Source: Lactarius indigo (lineage: Eukaryota; Basidiomycota; Agaricomycetes; Russulales; Russulaceae). From it: 64,000 nt of DNA. Below the pieces are notes generated by a model that worked only from the letters and a program-made list of their open reading frames with translations, did not search any database and had not been told where the DNA came from. A program made the translations under genes and the position numbers. The stretch is taken from the NCBI GenBank assembly GCA_025766275.1, contig JAFKAC010000085.1, forward strand, positions 186,001 to 250,000, given 5' to 3'. Of this stretch, positions 21,608 to 33,768 are shown piece after piece (the stretch's first letter is position 1; the number at the start of each line of letters is the position of its first letter).

Positions 21608-24077
21608 CGCGTGGGAGTACCAACCGTGGCCCCTCGCGTGTCGTGGGTTGTGCGGGCTTTTAATGCCGCGGGCAACTTTTTTTTTTTTTTTCGGTGGCAG
21701 CTTCCTTTTTCCCATGTGGACCAAGTTTTCGCGGACCCTGAACAATAACTTAAAGCAATACCGCTCATTTTGATGTTGTTTGACGCTTTGACATTGACGC
21801 TTGTGAGGTACAGTACTGTAGCCAAATCATGAGTACCGACTCCGCTTTGTCTGTAAAATTGGGGTGAAGGACCGGGTTCACTGCATGGTGTTTCACGTCT
21901 TGCGCTAGGATCTCAAGGGCATATCGATCGCTATTGACCTACATATATCGATTCTCGCCGCGGCGCTCCGAACGCAAAAAAAAGGGATGCCCTCCGCCAG
22001 AAACTTAAGACTTCCAACATACAAAGGCCAAAAAAGCAACGACCTCGTGACTGCTATACTCTCATGTGGGTTGAGACAATCTTGTCCTGGCTTGAGGGAG
22101 CGCGTGGAACGTCGCTCCCCACCAGCGGGAGTCCAGAAGGTAATTACGCCGCGGACATATATTTTCTGGCCGATCCGGTGACGACCATCGGTGCAAGAAG
22201 AGCACAACCCGCTCTATCTGCCTTACGATAAGACTTTCGTACTACTACGGTTCAATGCCAATCTGGGACTGCAGTGTGAGAGCACAATTTTCAATTGGCT
22301 CATGGTGAGACCTTCCTCGTGGTCTCTTAAGTTAATGTGGTTCATCGCATGACGTTCTAGTGCCCGTGCTATCTACGTCCCGGAACGTCGGCAACCAATA
22401 AAGCAACGATGAAACCGACTCATCGGAGGGGCCATACTAAAAGAGCAATCGTTGCGCCATTCTCGTAAACTACAGTACCTGCTTGACCAGGTGGCCGCAT
22501 CTCAACTTGGATATGCCGGTCGTTTGTGCGAAGAAGTCTAAGCGAGGCGTGGGTCCCTCCGCCTCTCTGTGGATGCTAGCTGAGATAGACGACACCTGAC
22601 GTGCCCATAGGGCTATCTCTGCGCAACAAACCAAGGAGACAACGCTAGGGCAGATGGGCTAGGGCAACGCAAGTCCCGACGGTTGTCGTTGCATTACTGG
22701 GGTGAGGATATGTCGCGTCAAGTAGCAACTAGGAGCTTCACCAGTATTTCTCTGGCAGACGGAAACTGTCTCTGGCCCGAGTGTCCACACGTTCGTTGAA
22801 GTGACCTGGTATTCGAGTAGACGTAGTCTCAAACCAGAGATCGATAACTCGAATCAGACCGCCGTGACGCATATATGGAGTATCGCACTGCATCACGGTC
22901 TGCTTACCGCTTGAGTCCAACTCGTCTGATGACTGTCGTCCAAAGTGCAAGAACGTGGCAATTAGTACTTGTCCGCTAATGAATGTACCGTAGATATTAT
23001 GGTTGTAGGCTGCTCACACTGATAGACGCTGTCACTGAGGACTAGATGACCTGATTCGAGCCACTAGTGCCAAACAAAGTCGCCATTCGAAAGCAGACTA
23101 TTTCCAAGGAAAAGCAGGGGATGGATCAGAGAGAATGTGATATCAAATGCTGGAATGTGGAAATAGGAGACAGTGGGAGTAATTGCGGCAAACTCGACCA
23201 AGCTGCAGCGAACAAAATTGTGCCATGGTGGCACAGGACACAAATATAAGCCATCGGGAAACCCGCATACGCATTTGCGTAGAGCCCGTCCCAGTGTTTT
23301 TGCCTCGTGAGATCTGCGGGAATTGGCATCGAAGAGTAGGCCCATTTCAAGTAGATGTTGTCCGGAAGGGTACACGGAACTGTACAGAGGTGTTGTTCGA
23401 TCTCACAGTTATCCTCTGTGGAATACCATAAAAAAGCATATGACATCAGCAACAACCTCCCCGGGCCGACATGGTTCCTCCACCCCAGAATTCTCGAACA
23501 AAAGTCCCCATTCTTGCGCGTACTATTATTGATATTGGCCAGTACTTTGCTTGATGTGCTGGCATCCTATCGCTTCCGAGTCCATCGGTGTGTGCATGCA
23601 ATGGACGGGCTGTCGCAGTTGTTCCATCAAATGCTGTTGCAGTCGCATTCACTGGGTTGTTTCCACTTACTGTAAGTCGGCAGTCGGCAGGCAGCGTCGA
23701 CGTTATATCTAGCGAGACTTAGAATCTCACGGGATTTCTTCTTTCTGGCTTGCTCAGATGCGAAGCGAAGCGAATGCGTACCATAAAGTCTAATACGCGA
23801 GCTCCTCCATCGGAAAGAGCTCATGTCGATATTTTAGGACAACTATGATAAGATAGCGAAATTTCACCAATAGCTTCTATCAGTGTCTTTGCTTCTGCTC
23901 GAAGCACCCAAGAAAACTTCTTGGGTGCTTCGAGCAGAAGGGGGAGACGCCACGTTCAGCTTGGGATGAATATGTATCATTGTAATGCAATAACCGGTAG
24001 GTAATGTGACTAGGTCACCGAGGCTAAAGAGCACAAATAGACACCGTGCGTTGAACTCTCAGCTCCATAACAACCCG
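21608..24077. other. Gene-free interval
   Basis: About 2.5 kb with no gene that I can support. Frames on both strands around 23064-23675 overlap each other and lack conserved motifs or plausible exon partners. A poly-T run lies at about 21678-21691 and a perfect hairpin at 23892-23940. Confidence 0.5.
23892..23940. repeat. Perfect 23-bp inverted repeat with 3-nt loop
   Basis: The arm at 23892-23914 is exactly complementary to 23918-23940, with loop AAC at 23915-23917. No A/T tails, flanking target duplication or nearby coding sequence explain it. Confidence 0.95.
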
Positions 24078-25290
24078 CTACGGCGACAGCCTCTGCAGGC
24101 CCGAATCAGCGTTGAACGGGAACTCTAGCAGTGCAGGGCCCGCGATGGTCTTGCTGTCGTCCACTCCGTCCGCGTCCGTCGTGACGAGGAGATAGACCGT
24201 GCCACGCAGAGCATCAGGAACGCTGACGCTCTTCCAATCATCGGACAGAGGCACTATCAGCGCCTCCTGGCCACTCAGGAACGCGCCGTATAGCTTCGTA
24301 GAGCGATCAATGTTGCCGGGGGTACTGAACGAGATCGGCGTCGTCGAGCCCGGCCATGCGCTGGCGGGGTCGGGGAGCGTGAGCGCCGCAAACCGGGTGG
24401 CGGGGAGCTTGGGATTTGTGGGAGGGCAGGAGGTGATGAAGCCAGATGCGATCGTGAAGGCTTGGCTCGGGCCAAGGGGGGTCTGCGTGAATCAAATGAC
24501 GTCAGCAGCAGGCCGGGATCTGGGGGGTTCTGATCGGCCTTTACGTCGAATGGACCGCCCCATGCGCTTCCTTTCCTGATCGCAGAATCGACCCACGCAG
24601 AGTGGCGCGCTTCGGTCGAGAGCACCGTCGCCGCGGCAAGGAGGTAGTCCTGGAATCCGCGATCAACCGGCTGAGACCCAGGTCATCGGCTAAGCGCAAA
24701 CGCTACCTTATTCTCAAAGAACTTGGATGCGCCGATGTATGCGGAGTCACCTAGTCAAAGGAATAGTATGAGACAGTGTGAGTGAGCCCACGGACGAGAT
24801 ACTTGCCGATCGTCTCGAGAACATGGCTGAGCTCGACAAACGACTTTGGATTATCGTATGGGCTAAAAGGACCGGCGTCAGCCGCAAACAGCCAAACATG
24901 GAGTAGTTACGTACAACTTATACGTGCAGGGTTTAGTAGCCTTGTCCCCAAGCGTCGCCTCCAAAAAGTGGACGTGAGCAGCCTCGTGGGCAGCGATCTG
25001 CTTGAAACGGCCATACGACCAGTCCGGGAAGCCGGCGTCTACGAAATCCTTCGGCGTGAATCGGGAGAGTCCCTCTGTGTAGAACGCATTCTCGAGATGC
25101 TCCAGAGTGAGCGCAAAGTTCAGAATATCGACATCTGAGTTGGAAAGAGTCACGGTCAATTGTTCCGGCGGGATGCTCTCTCAGAATATGATCACGCACC
25201 GCTCGGCGCACCATCGCGTGGCAGAGGGCGGGAAAAAGCGACCCCCGCAAGGACGATACTAAAGGAAAAAATGCCAAAGGAAGACTTCAT
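24078..25290 (-). CDS. Secreted Rds1-like ferritin-fold protein
   Basis: Five introns. The start at 25288-25290 gives a signal peptide (MKSSFGIFSFSIVLAGVAFS). The next exon carries the ferritin-like helical core: DVDILNFALTLEHLENAFY, then FKQIAAHEAAHVHFLEATLG, with the E/H residues expected of a di-metal helical bundle. A further exon has SFVELSHVLETIG. A GC-AG intron (24806-24751) follows, then DSAYIGASKFFENK and the LSTEARHSAWVDSAI helix with another E-x-x-H. The C-terminal exon is beta-rich and ends at 24078. The family is named after fission yeast Rds1, a stress- and nutrient-responsive protein, and is found widely in fungi as a putative extracellular metal-binding protein. Its reaction is unknown. 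Every junction keeps frame, so the gene appears intact. Confidence 0.85.
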
Positions 25291-26163
25291 TGTAGGGACT
25301 GGGAGGGAGTGAGATGGCCAAAAAAGAGCGGAATGGTTCAGGGCCGAGGAGGACGGCTAGTAGTGTCGGTGTCTTGGGGAGGGGGAAACCAAGGAAGGAG
25401 AACGAAAGTTGGCATTGGTCGCCATTTATGTTGATCCCAGAGTGTTTCGGTTGGAATTCGAGAGTACCGTAATGGCAGAGACTCGGACGTCACTCTCGCA
25501 CCGACCAATTGCTCGCTCGGCCTGAGCACGCCCGCCTTGAGATTCCGTAGCGATAGTGGCAGGAGCCCACGAAAAATGGATAAGGGACGCCACAAGGCCC
25601 TTCGAGAACGCGAAGCCCGCCAGTGAGCAAGCCGTGAGCGTGTGAGCGTTTGAGCCCCGTACCTATTACGGCCCGGCTGTTCCGGAGAACATGTTGACGC
25701 CTGCTTGTCACTCACTGGCATCCAAGGTCGTAGCACTCTCGGTCAGTTGCTTGACCGCACTTACCTATCTTATTCCAAAGAGATTCATTTTATCTTTCTT
25801 ATATACTTCGCAGTCCTTGCAGATACCCTTTGCTTTCGAAAGACGCAGGCTGATGGACTTTCTTTGCTATGACGTTCTTTTGCGTTGCCAGCTACTAGAG
25901 CGCAGTAACGGGCGGTACGACTTTGCCTCCAATCTCAGCCTTTATGGCGTAGCATCACATTAATGCATTCACGTAGAATGGATCTATGTACCGCTAATGG
26001 CTAATGTTATACCAAAGTTCAAGACACGAGGAACCCAAAGATGGAAGCAGCCTACTACAGATGCTAATAGAACAATAAAAAAAAATTTACATTTTTTTTT
26101 TCGCAACCCTGTCCAGATACTGCAGATCTGAAGTAGCGGCCGCCTCTACCAAATTTATCCCCT
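25291..26163. other. Intergenic region
   Basis: Promoter side of the Rds1-like gene and 3' side of the protease gene. The open frames here (25338-25963) are not supported by any domain. A/T homopolymers lie at about 26077-26101. Confidence 0.5.
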
Positions 26164-27775
26164 TTAGTTGGTTGTGGCCGTGGTGAACGAGGTGGTGGCG
26201 AAGCCAACGCGGTTGTTGGTAGTATCAAAGACGGAATAGAACCGCTCGAGGAAAGTATAGCCGTTGATGAAGTCGAGGCCCGAACCCGTGTTGGAGCCGA
26301 TGTCGTTGACGACCAGGTAGATGCTGCCTGAAGTGCCGCCGATGAACGTGTTGAGTGCGCGTGGCCAGATCTGCGCGTTCGCGGTGAGCTCGAATGCCCT
26401 GCCGCCGGTCGTGAAGAAGAGCGACTGCAGGTTGGCGAACTGGGTCGAGGTGATCCTGAGCAAGCCCGTGTTGGCGTCATTGACCCCACCGGTCGCGGAT
26501 TTGTAGCGATTGAATGCGTCTGCGTGAGTGTCGTTGGTTCGTGACACGGGATCTGGTTAAGAGAAACAGGAGGGGGGGCTACTTACCGGTGGCGATCAGG
26601 ATGAGGGTGGTTCCGGTGTCGACAATACCGGCAGTGTTCGAGAGGATGGTGGTAGAAGCACCGTACCGGATGGACTCGTTGATACCCCAGAATTCGCTGG
26701 CGGGGAAGGTTCCCGTGCCGGGGCTGTCCAATTCCGCGTAAGTATTCAGACCCTAGAGTTAGAGCTCAGTGATCACACGTGCTCACCTGAATGTGAGAGT
26801 TCCAGTGAACTTGGTAGAGTCGGTACCACCGAACGTCAACTCGCCATTCTTTACAGATGTCGTGGTCGTGGGTTCAAAAGACACGGAAACGATATCAGAT
26901 GTGATTGTTCCCTGACTGAACAGGTTGTCCGTGACCGTGGGGATGGGGGTATTTGTGTCTGGGGACAAGGTACCAAGCGTCAAGTCGACGGGTCCAATGC
27001 TATGGAATGAATTGTCAGCGCGGGGGTTGAAACGACAGGCTTTGCACCCACCCGAGGATTCCATCGAAGCCATCGAAGCCAGTGGAGGTTGAGGCAACGC
27101 CTATCGACTGGTTGGGAATGACAAGCCCAGGGCCAATCGTGACAGTATCCCGGAACTCGGTTCCTAAGAAAGGAGGGGTGGGTGAGCATATAGAAAAGAT
27201 TCACTCTCATAGAGAGAGAAACCCACCAGAGAACGACCCAGATCCATATGTCACAGACTGGAAGATGAGAATTAGTTGACGGGGGGGGGGGGGGGGGGGG
27301 ACTACAGGTTCGGAAGACGCGCGATACTTACCACTCTGTCACTTGTCTGCACACTGGTGCTCGTCCGGACATAGGCCTTTCCGGCTCCTACCCAGGTATT
27401 CGAGCTTCCCGTGTCAATGAGGAGATTGTCTAAAAAGCGAATCTCAGAACCTAGGCCGCAAAATGAAGCGGGCGTACACTCACAAGTGGTGGCGGGGCTG
27501 CCGACGCCGACGCTAGCCTCGTAAACGACGCCGACGTTCGTCACACCGACGCTGACGACTGCGCTGGAGCTCGCTGTGCCGCTTTGCTTTGCTTTGCTGA
27601 CAGCAACGAAATTCTTTGCGCGGGCCTGATCCTTTTGGACGAGGTCGTGGGTGCCGGTGACGTTGAGGTGCCGAGCGAAGGACAACGAGACGGATGGCTT
27701 GCGAACGACGATGGGGTTTGCCGCGACGCTGACGGCCAACAAGAGGAAAGCGGTGAGAGATGCAGTCGGGAACAT
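26164..27775 (-). CDS. Secreted aspartic protease (family A1, pepsin-like)
   Basis: The start at 27773-27775 gives a signal peptide (MFPTASLTAFLLLAVSVAA) and a basic propeptide to about residue 75. The first catalytic aspartate is in LLIDTGSSNTWVG (about 27410) and the second in GIVDTGTTLILIAT (about 26600), which fits the two-lobed pepsin fold. A conserved DGILGIGP lies between them. The C-terminus (NGYTFLERFYSVFDTTNNR) is typical of A1 proteases, with the stop at 26164. Several short introns interrupt the gene, one of them containing a 20-base homopolymer (27281-27300). Relatives in wood-decay fungi include polyporopepsin. Expected role: extracellular acid proteolysis for nitrogen acquisition. 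Confidence 0.92.
27281..27300. repeat. 20-nt G homopolymer (poly-C on the coding strand) inside a protease intron
   Basis: Uninterrupted G run on the plus strand, lying inside the intron that begins with GTAAGT at about 27331 and ends with TTCCAG near 27257. Confidence 0.9.
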
Positions 27776-29377
27776 GGCTTCGAGTTGAGAGTTGAGAGAA
27801 GAGGGGGGGTGGGTTTGAAGAGGGCAGGAGTGAGTGAATCGCAGCTGGATCACAGCGAAATTGTTGAGGATGCTTGATGGGCTTTTATAGGTCGGAACAC
27901 TCAAGCTCGGAGGGCGCAGGTCAGGACCAATGTTTTCACATGGGGCGACGCACGACGCTGCTCGAGGGAAATTGCGAAGCGCGTGTTTACAGATGGCACA
28001 TGGCACGACGAACGAGTTTGTGATGAGGGTGTGTAGGAAGAGAAGCATCGACTTCATGTGGTATATCCCGATCCGGTGCACGAAACATGGAATGAGAATG
28101 CGTAGCTCGTGGTCATGAGAGAAAACTAGAGAATATCGACCGAAAAAGCGGAGAATGTTGTCAGTCTCAGATACAGAATGCGGGATGCTGACGCCTGCAG
28201 CTGTGGTCTGAGCTGGTGACATTATCGGAAAGTTTCGTTAAGAGAACTGGGGTTTATCGTCCAGCCCAAAGGTAGCCCCACAGTCGATGGAAAGAATCCC
28301 TCTCAGATACGGCGTCGATGAATTAGAAGGAAGAAACACGTGCGCACGCGATCCAGGATGGAAATAAAACTTGAAAGCTCGGGGTCGAGTGAGGGTCAAC
28401 AGCCCAATGCTTACGAATCAAGCCTATAATAATCAAGGCCCACACAAGACTCGACTCTTTGCTATCCGGCCACGGTAATAGGCACAAGAGGCACGCTTCC
28501 AAGTTATTTTTAGCACGACCCACTTCTGGCAAACGTCAACGAATGCAAGACGTGGGAAACGTTACCATCCTGAAGCACCCGGACTATCGGCCCCTTGTTC
28601 GACAGAAACCCGATTCATGACAAAATCAGTGAATCCCTTGTGGGGGTTATCAATGAATGCGCGCGGAAGGGACTGGCTGCGCACTATAATACAAATTCCA
28701 TGAGAATCAGTACCGTCATAAGAGTTTATCCCGTTCATCAGCTCTGGTGGATGTCGCTCGCATGAGAGCCCGGGCCATTGTCGCAGCCCTATGCTCCTCG
28801 CGCAACCAAATCGGGAGTGTAGGATGGAAAGCCTATCGTCTCCGGTGTGTACCATAGGGCCGTAACGCAAGGACGGGCTTTAGGATGGCGTGGCACAATC
28901 GATTACGGCAAGGGTGGCATCTGGAAGAAAGGTAGATTTTTTGTGAGTGATAAACAACTGGAGCCTCATAGGACGGCCAGGTCTTCGTGCGGAGAAGGTT
29001 CTGAGCAATGTGGAGGACTCGGGGCCCTGTCGGGAGAAGGTCATGATGCAAGGAGGGCCATGTGGATGGTGATTAACCAGATAAATGTTGGGGCGTGTTG
29101 TGAATATCAATACTCGAATTTGGTCATAGTACTAGCCCCTGGTGCTCATGTGAGGCGTCCTGACGAAGTAGCACAAGGGCCTATTAGGTACTGTACAACA
29201 AACAAAGATCCCGTTCTGAAGCCAGCGGCAGACCGAAAACCCTTCTCCGAAGAGAAAGGCCAGCTGAGGGTTCTAAAAATAGAATGCTAAATTCAAGTTG
29301 AAGTTTATGTAATCATTCAGCACGTGCTGTCCAGTTTTACGTTGATCGGCATCGGGAGCTCATCAAATGGATTTTGA
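27776..29377. other. Divergent intergenic region between protease and helicase genes
   Basis: About 1.6 kb holding both promoters. The frames at 28562-29290 on both strands mutually overlap and show no domain, so no gene is called. Confidence 0.5.
27883..27889 (-). promoter_or_regulatory. TATA box of the aspartic protease gene
   Basis: TATAAAA on the minus strand, about 108 bp upstream of the protease ATG. Confidence 0.55.
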
Positions 29378-31902
29378 ATGGACGACGCTTTGGTACTGAA
29401 TCTTGCACTGGAAGAAGGACCTTCGAGGAGGTCGTCAGCGAGGAAAAGTGGTCGATGGACCGATAGGTGCGTTGGGTGTAATTTGGGAACCAATGAGTCG
29501 TGCTTACTACATTTAGGCTAAAGTCAAAGAGGGTCGAAAAGCGCAAGGCGCGTACACAAAATGCCGCGCGTGCAGATTCTCGTTCGAACGTAGAGGAAGA
29601 CAAGAGACCGCCGAAGCGGCCTCGGAAAGACTCGAGCGATCCACCAGTTACGTCCGTGGCTGCAGTACAAGGGCACCCTAAGCCTCGCCAGCCCACGCAG
29701 ATCATATCTTCCCTATTCTCCTACAATCCAAAAGTCGAAAAGAGGCCAACTACGTCTGCACTGAAGGGCCCTAGCAAGCCAAGCAATGCCCCTCTTACCG
29801 ACTCCTCAACATTTACCGGGCTCGGCCTGAATCCCCTCATCACGACGCACCTAACAGCCAAAATGGATATTTCAAAACCTACTTCGATACAGCGTGCATC
29901 GCTCTTAGCACTATTACCACGAGACGACTCCACCACTCCACGAGATGCGTTCATCCAGTCCCAGACGGGGTCGGGAAAAACGCTCTCGTACCTCCTCCCG
30001 ATTCTCCATGACCTCCTACCCTTGAGCACGAACTCATATATCGACCGCTCAATCGGCACTCTCGCGCTCGTCGTCGCTCCCACGCGTGAGCTCGCCAAGC
30101 AGATATCGGACGTCCTCGATGTGCTATTGAAACTGCGACTGCGTCCGCCAGACGCAGCGCCCGATGACGAGACGAATGATACGCGGCTCACTCGCTGGCT
30201 AGTCTCGGGGCTCCTGACGGGAGGGGCGACGCGCGGACACGAGAAGGCCCGCCTTCGCAAGGGCGTACCCATCTTGGTCGCGACGCCAGGCCGACTGCTC
30301 GACCACCTCCAAAATTCGTCCTCGTTTGACGTCAGCAAGTGTCGCTGGCTCGTGCTTGACGAAGCCGATCGGCTCATGGAGCTCGGCTTCGCAGACACGA
30401 TCAAGGGTATCCTCGCGTGTCTGGATGGAAGCAGAAAGCTCGCGCTACAGGCTGTGAAAGAGGGCCGGAGCATGGAATTTCGCGGGTGGGACTGGGACGT
30501 CAAGCGGCGCACGATCCTTTGCTCGGCTACGCTACGAGAGGACGTCCAAGTCTTGGCTGGAACAGCCCTACAGAACCCAATCATCGTCAAGGCGACTGAA
30601 GTAGATCTACCCAATCAAAATACCGAAACCGTCGAGGACGCCGCAGCACACGTCGCTGAACCAAAGTTCACGCCGCCATCGCAGCTGTCGCAGAAATACA
30701 TCGTCGTCCCGCTTAAATTGCGTCTAGTCACGCTTGTCGCCCTGCTTCGGTCCATTCTTTCTCAGACAGGTGGTCGACGGGGTTTCAAGATCATTGTCTT
30801 CTTCAGCTGCACCGACTCGGTAGACTTCCACTGGCGTTTACTCGGGGGTTGCGATTTGGAAAGCGACGGAGGCAGTATTGACTCGGACGATGAGACGGTA
30901 GCACGGGCCGGGGGTGAGGACGGTCGTGTAGGAGCCCATTCCCCATTACTCCCAGAGACATCGATCTTCCGACTACATGGTTCTCTTCCTCTAGCTACCC
31001 GTCTCTCGTCTCTGCGAACATTCTCCGCTACGCAGAAACCGCCCGAATACAGCCCTCTAGCGTCGATTTTGCTCTGCACTAGCGTCGCCGCGCGTGGGCT
31101 TGACTTGCCGCGCGTGCGCGCCGTCGTGCAGTACGACCTCCCAACTGAGGGCGGTGCTACGGAATATGTCCATCGGGTGGGCCGTACTGCGCGCGCGGGT
31201 CGTGGGGGCCAGGCGTGGGCGATCGTCGCACCGAGCGAGGCGCAATGGGCCGAATGGGTACAAACCCGCATGGACAGCGGGACAGCGGGCCACATCGAAG
31301 CCGTGGCCGTGGAAGAGATCCTGCAGACGGGATTCGGGGGGCAGGGAAAGGAGTACGAAGACCGCGCGACTGAGGTCCAACTCGCGTTCGAGCGGTGGTG
31401 CCTGCAGCGGAAAGAGGTGCGTTGACGTGACACCCACCACCCCCTTCTTTTTTTTCAGCGTACTGACCCCACCGGGCGCCACTATAATAAGAACGCGGAA
31501 ATGGCACGCAAGGCCTTCGCATCGCATCTCAGGGCATATGCGACGCACCCTTCGGACGAGAAACACATTTTCCACATCCGGCATCTGCATCTCGGACACC
31601 TCGCCAAGTCGTTCGCGCTGCGCGAGGCCCCGAGCACGGTGAGTGCGCACGGAAAGGGGCGCGGTGCAGTAGGCACGAAGAGACGCGCCTCTGGTCGGCG
31701 GCAGAGAGAGCGTGCGGATGGGAGAGGCGACGATGACGAGGACCCAGAAGCGGAGCGCCGGATGCGTGCTGCTGTGCGCAGTCAGGGTCGTCTTGTCAAG
31801 AAGGGCGGGGCGATGGCGAGCTCGGGTTTGTCCGAGTTCCAAGTCGCGACGGGAGAGGCGCTTGAGAGATTGGTCAACAAGGCGCAGATTCGCAGGGTAT
31901 GA
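29378..31902 (+). CDS. DBP7: DEAD-box ATP-dependent RNA helicase, Dbp7/DDX31 type
   Basis: The ATG at 29378 directly follows an in-frame TGA. A first short exon ([14 protein letters not shown]) ends at about 29467 and splices (phase 2) to a basic, nuclear-localisation-like segment. Helicase motifs come in order: Q-motif SIQRAS, motif I SQTGSGKT, Ia PTRELAKQ, Ib [27 protein letters not shown], and [16 protein letters not shown] 3' intron (about 31419-31458) with a poly-T tract joins QRKE to [18 protein letters not shown]. The following DUF4217-type region contains [18 protein letters not shown], and a lysine/arginine-rich tail ends at 31902. In yeast, Dbp7 acts in the nucleolus in early 60S subunit assembly. 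The large insertions between motifs (for example around 30620-30680) are typical of this subfamily. Confidence 0.93.
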
Positions 31903-33479
31903 ACGTGTGTGTGTGTGTGCACAAGTGAATGATGACTCTATTCGCTCATCTTTCTCTTGACACTCACTTCTTGGTCAACACGGATTTCAATTAATACTCG
32001 TCGAAAATCCCCACCTTTCTGAATCTTTCAAAGTAAGGGGGACCCGCCATGCCCGAGCTGCCATGTGGTTTCGTCCCGGAGATCTCCGCCGCAAGCGCCC
32101 TAACATTGCAGCGCGGCTCCACCAACTGTCAAGCATGTCAAGACTCAAATTACGCTGATCATACAGTACCGCGAAGCCAGTCAATCGACTACTGTATCTC
32201 AAGCTCCATCTACTACTATGAGCGTCCGCCTTTTCTTGGGGATCCCTTTAAGTTAGTGCTCTGGATCGCGCGCTCACGCGCCTGGATGCTCTTTCAAACG
32301 ATTTCCTCAGGCTCTCTCAGAGGAAAGACCTTGCCTGTCAATCGAAATGGCAACATCCACACTGCTCACGTGGAAAAAGTGTAGCTATTTTTAGAAAAAA
32401 AGGCACGGGGTCGTGTTTAATTGACAACTGCAAGTCAGCTGGGGGACGCGTAGTGCGCCTGTTGCGCATATCGGTCTCAGGCTAGGTGGCGTTTCCACAA
32501 GGTCAAGAATAGACAAAGCCCAAGTATAATTTTGCTTTTCATGCCACTTACAGGGAACGACTGCTATATAAAGGATTCTCCAGAGAATTTGCTACTTGAG
32601 TAATCCTACTAGAGAGCTCGGATCGATGGACTTTTTCTAGGTCCGCTGCCTTGTTTTTTCGCGGCGCTCCTTTTGTAGTTTCTATCAAGTTTTTCTGCGA
32701 AGTTTCTGCTCTTTATGAAGTCTTACACGCTGCCCTGCAGGCGCTTCCGGAGATACAAAAGCTACGCTCTTTGTCATGTGCCGGTTTCGACGATAGCTTT
32801 GACATTTATTGTGATCTACACCGGAACGATAAGTTTGAAAGTTGGGGATCAATACCTGGTCAGGGAACGCCGCTACTTGAAGGTGTTTTTGGGCCTTGGA
32901 CCGCAACAACGTTTACACCAACGGGACATCTTCCAGCTTTTCAGGACGTGTAGTGCACGGGGTCCCATTAGTTATGTTATGTACCCAGTTTCTCACAGCC
33001 AGGAGTAACGGTGCGGATCTCACCGGCCAGAAAAGTAGTCACTGGAATATTTGGCAAGCTAATGCAGTACAACGACCGACAAAACTGTAAATATTCTTCA
33101 AATCTCCGACCTCTTACACAAATTTATCATCTCGACCCCACTGAGACAGAACGGACTCGATCGTACAAAACTACGGGAGGGAGAAGCCGCTTCACCTTCG
33201 CTTCGCTGCGCCGGTGGCAATTTCATGTACCAAGGACCTTCACACAATCTACGCCAACAAAGCCGGTGAAAACCTCTGTCGGAAAAAGTCGATCAGAAAA
33301 CACGACGCGCGCGTTAATCACCTGCAGTCTCCTCACCTATCAGTTCCTCCTCGCCACAGCAGAGGCAATAAGGGGCATAGCTAATATATGCGTGTAAAAA
33401 CGGCGTCAGGCAGATTCATTTCGGCCAGAGAGAGAGAGAGAGAGCACTCTGCGGGGGGACGTCTTACCATTCAAGCCTG
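31903..33479. other. Intergenic region
   Basis: About 1.6 kb with no supported gene. Frames at 32049-32384 and 32651-32953 lack domains and splice partners. A short GT run (about 31906-31918) and a GA run (33429-33443) are the only simple repeats. Confidence 0.5.
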
Positions 33480-33768
33480 TTATTCGGGATAGCAATCAGC
33501 TGCGGTCGTCGCTGCATGATCTGGGAGAAAATGCTTACCCTGGAGGAAAAGGCGCAGTGCACGAAAACCCTGGAGCGAGCGGCTCGCAGAAGAACCCTAC
33601 GAGGAGGCTCGGGTCGTTGGGCGGCGGGAGGCCATTCGATTCGAGCGTTGGGGTCGCAGTGGTACCTGGTTCGACGGTATAACACGCCAGGATCTTGCCT
33701 TGGTCCGCTGGCTGTGCACTCGCGTAGAGCGCACCGAGAAGAACGATAGCAGTGGGGAGTAGACGCAT
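33480..33768 (-). CDS. Small secreted cysteine-containing protein (82 residues)
   Basis: The ATG at 33766-33768 opens a signal peptide (MRLLPTAIVLLGALYASAQ). The short mature part contains four cysteines (ILACY, FFCEP, FSCTA, ADCYPE). A 39-nt intron (33538-33500, GTAAGC...GCAG) joins APFPP to ADCYPE and a stop at 33480. No membrane segment follows the signal. I recognise no family. Its short length, signal peptide and cysteines are those of an extracellular small secreted protein. A TATA-like element lies 42 bp upstream. Confidence 0.65.

Noticed and set aside
23064..23675. Cluster of overlapping frames on both strands
   Set aside because: They overlap each other, lack consistent codon use or splice partners, and no motif is recognisable.
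29721..31842. Long minus-strand frames opposite the helicase
   Set aside because: They are mirror frames of the GC-rich Dbp7-like coding sequence, rich in arginine and serine, without any domain.
32651..32953. Plus-strand 100-codon frame
   Set aside because: Internal hydrophobic residues are not arranged as a signal or membrane segment, and there is no supporting splice structure.
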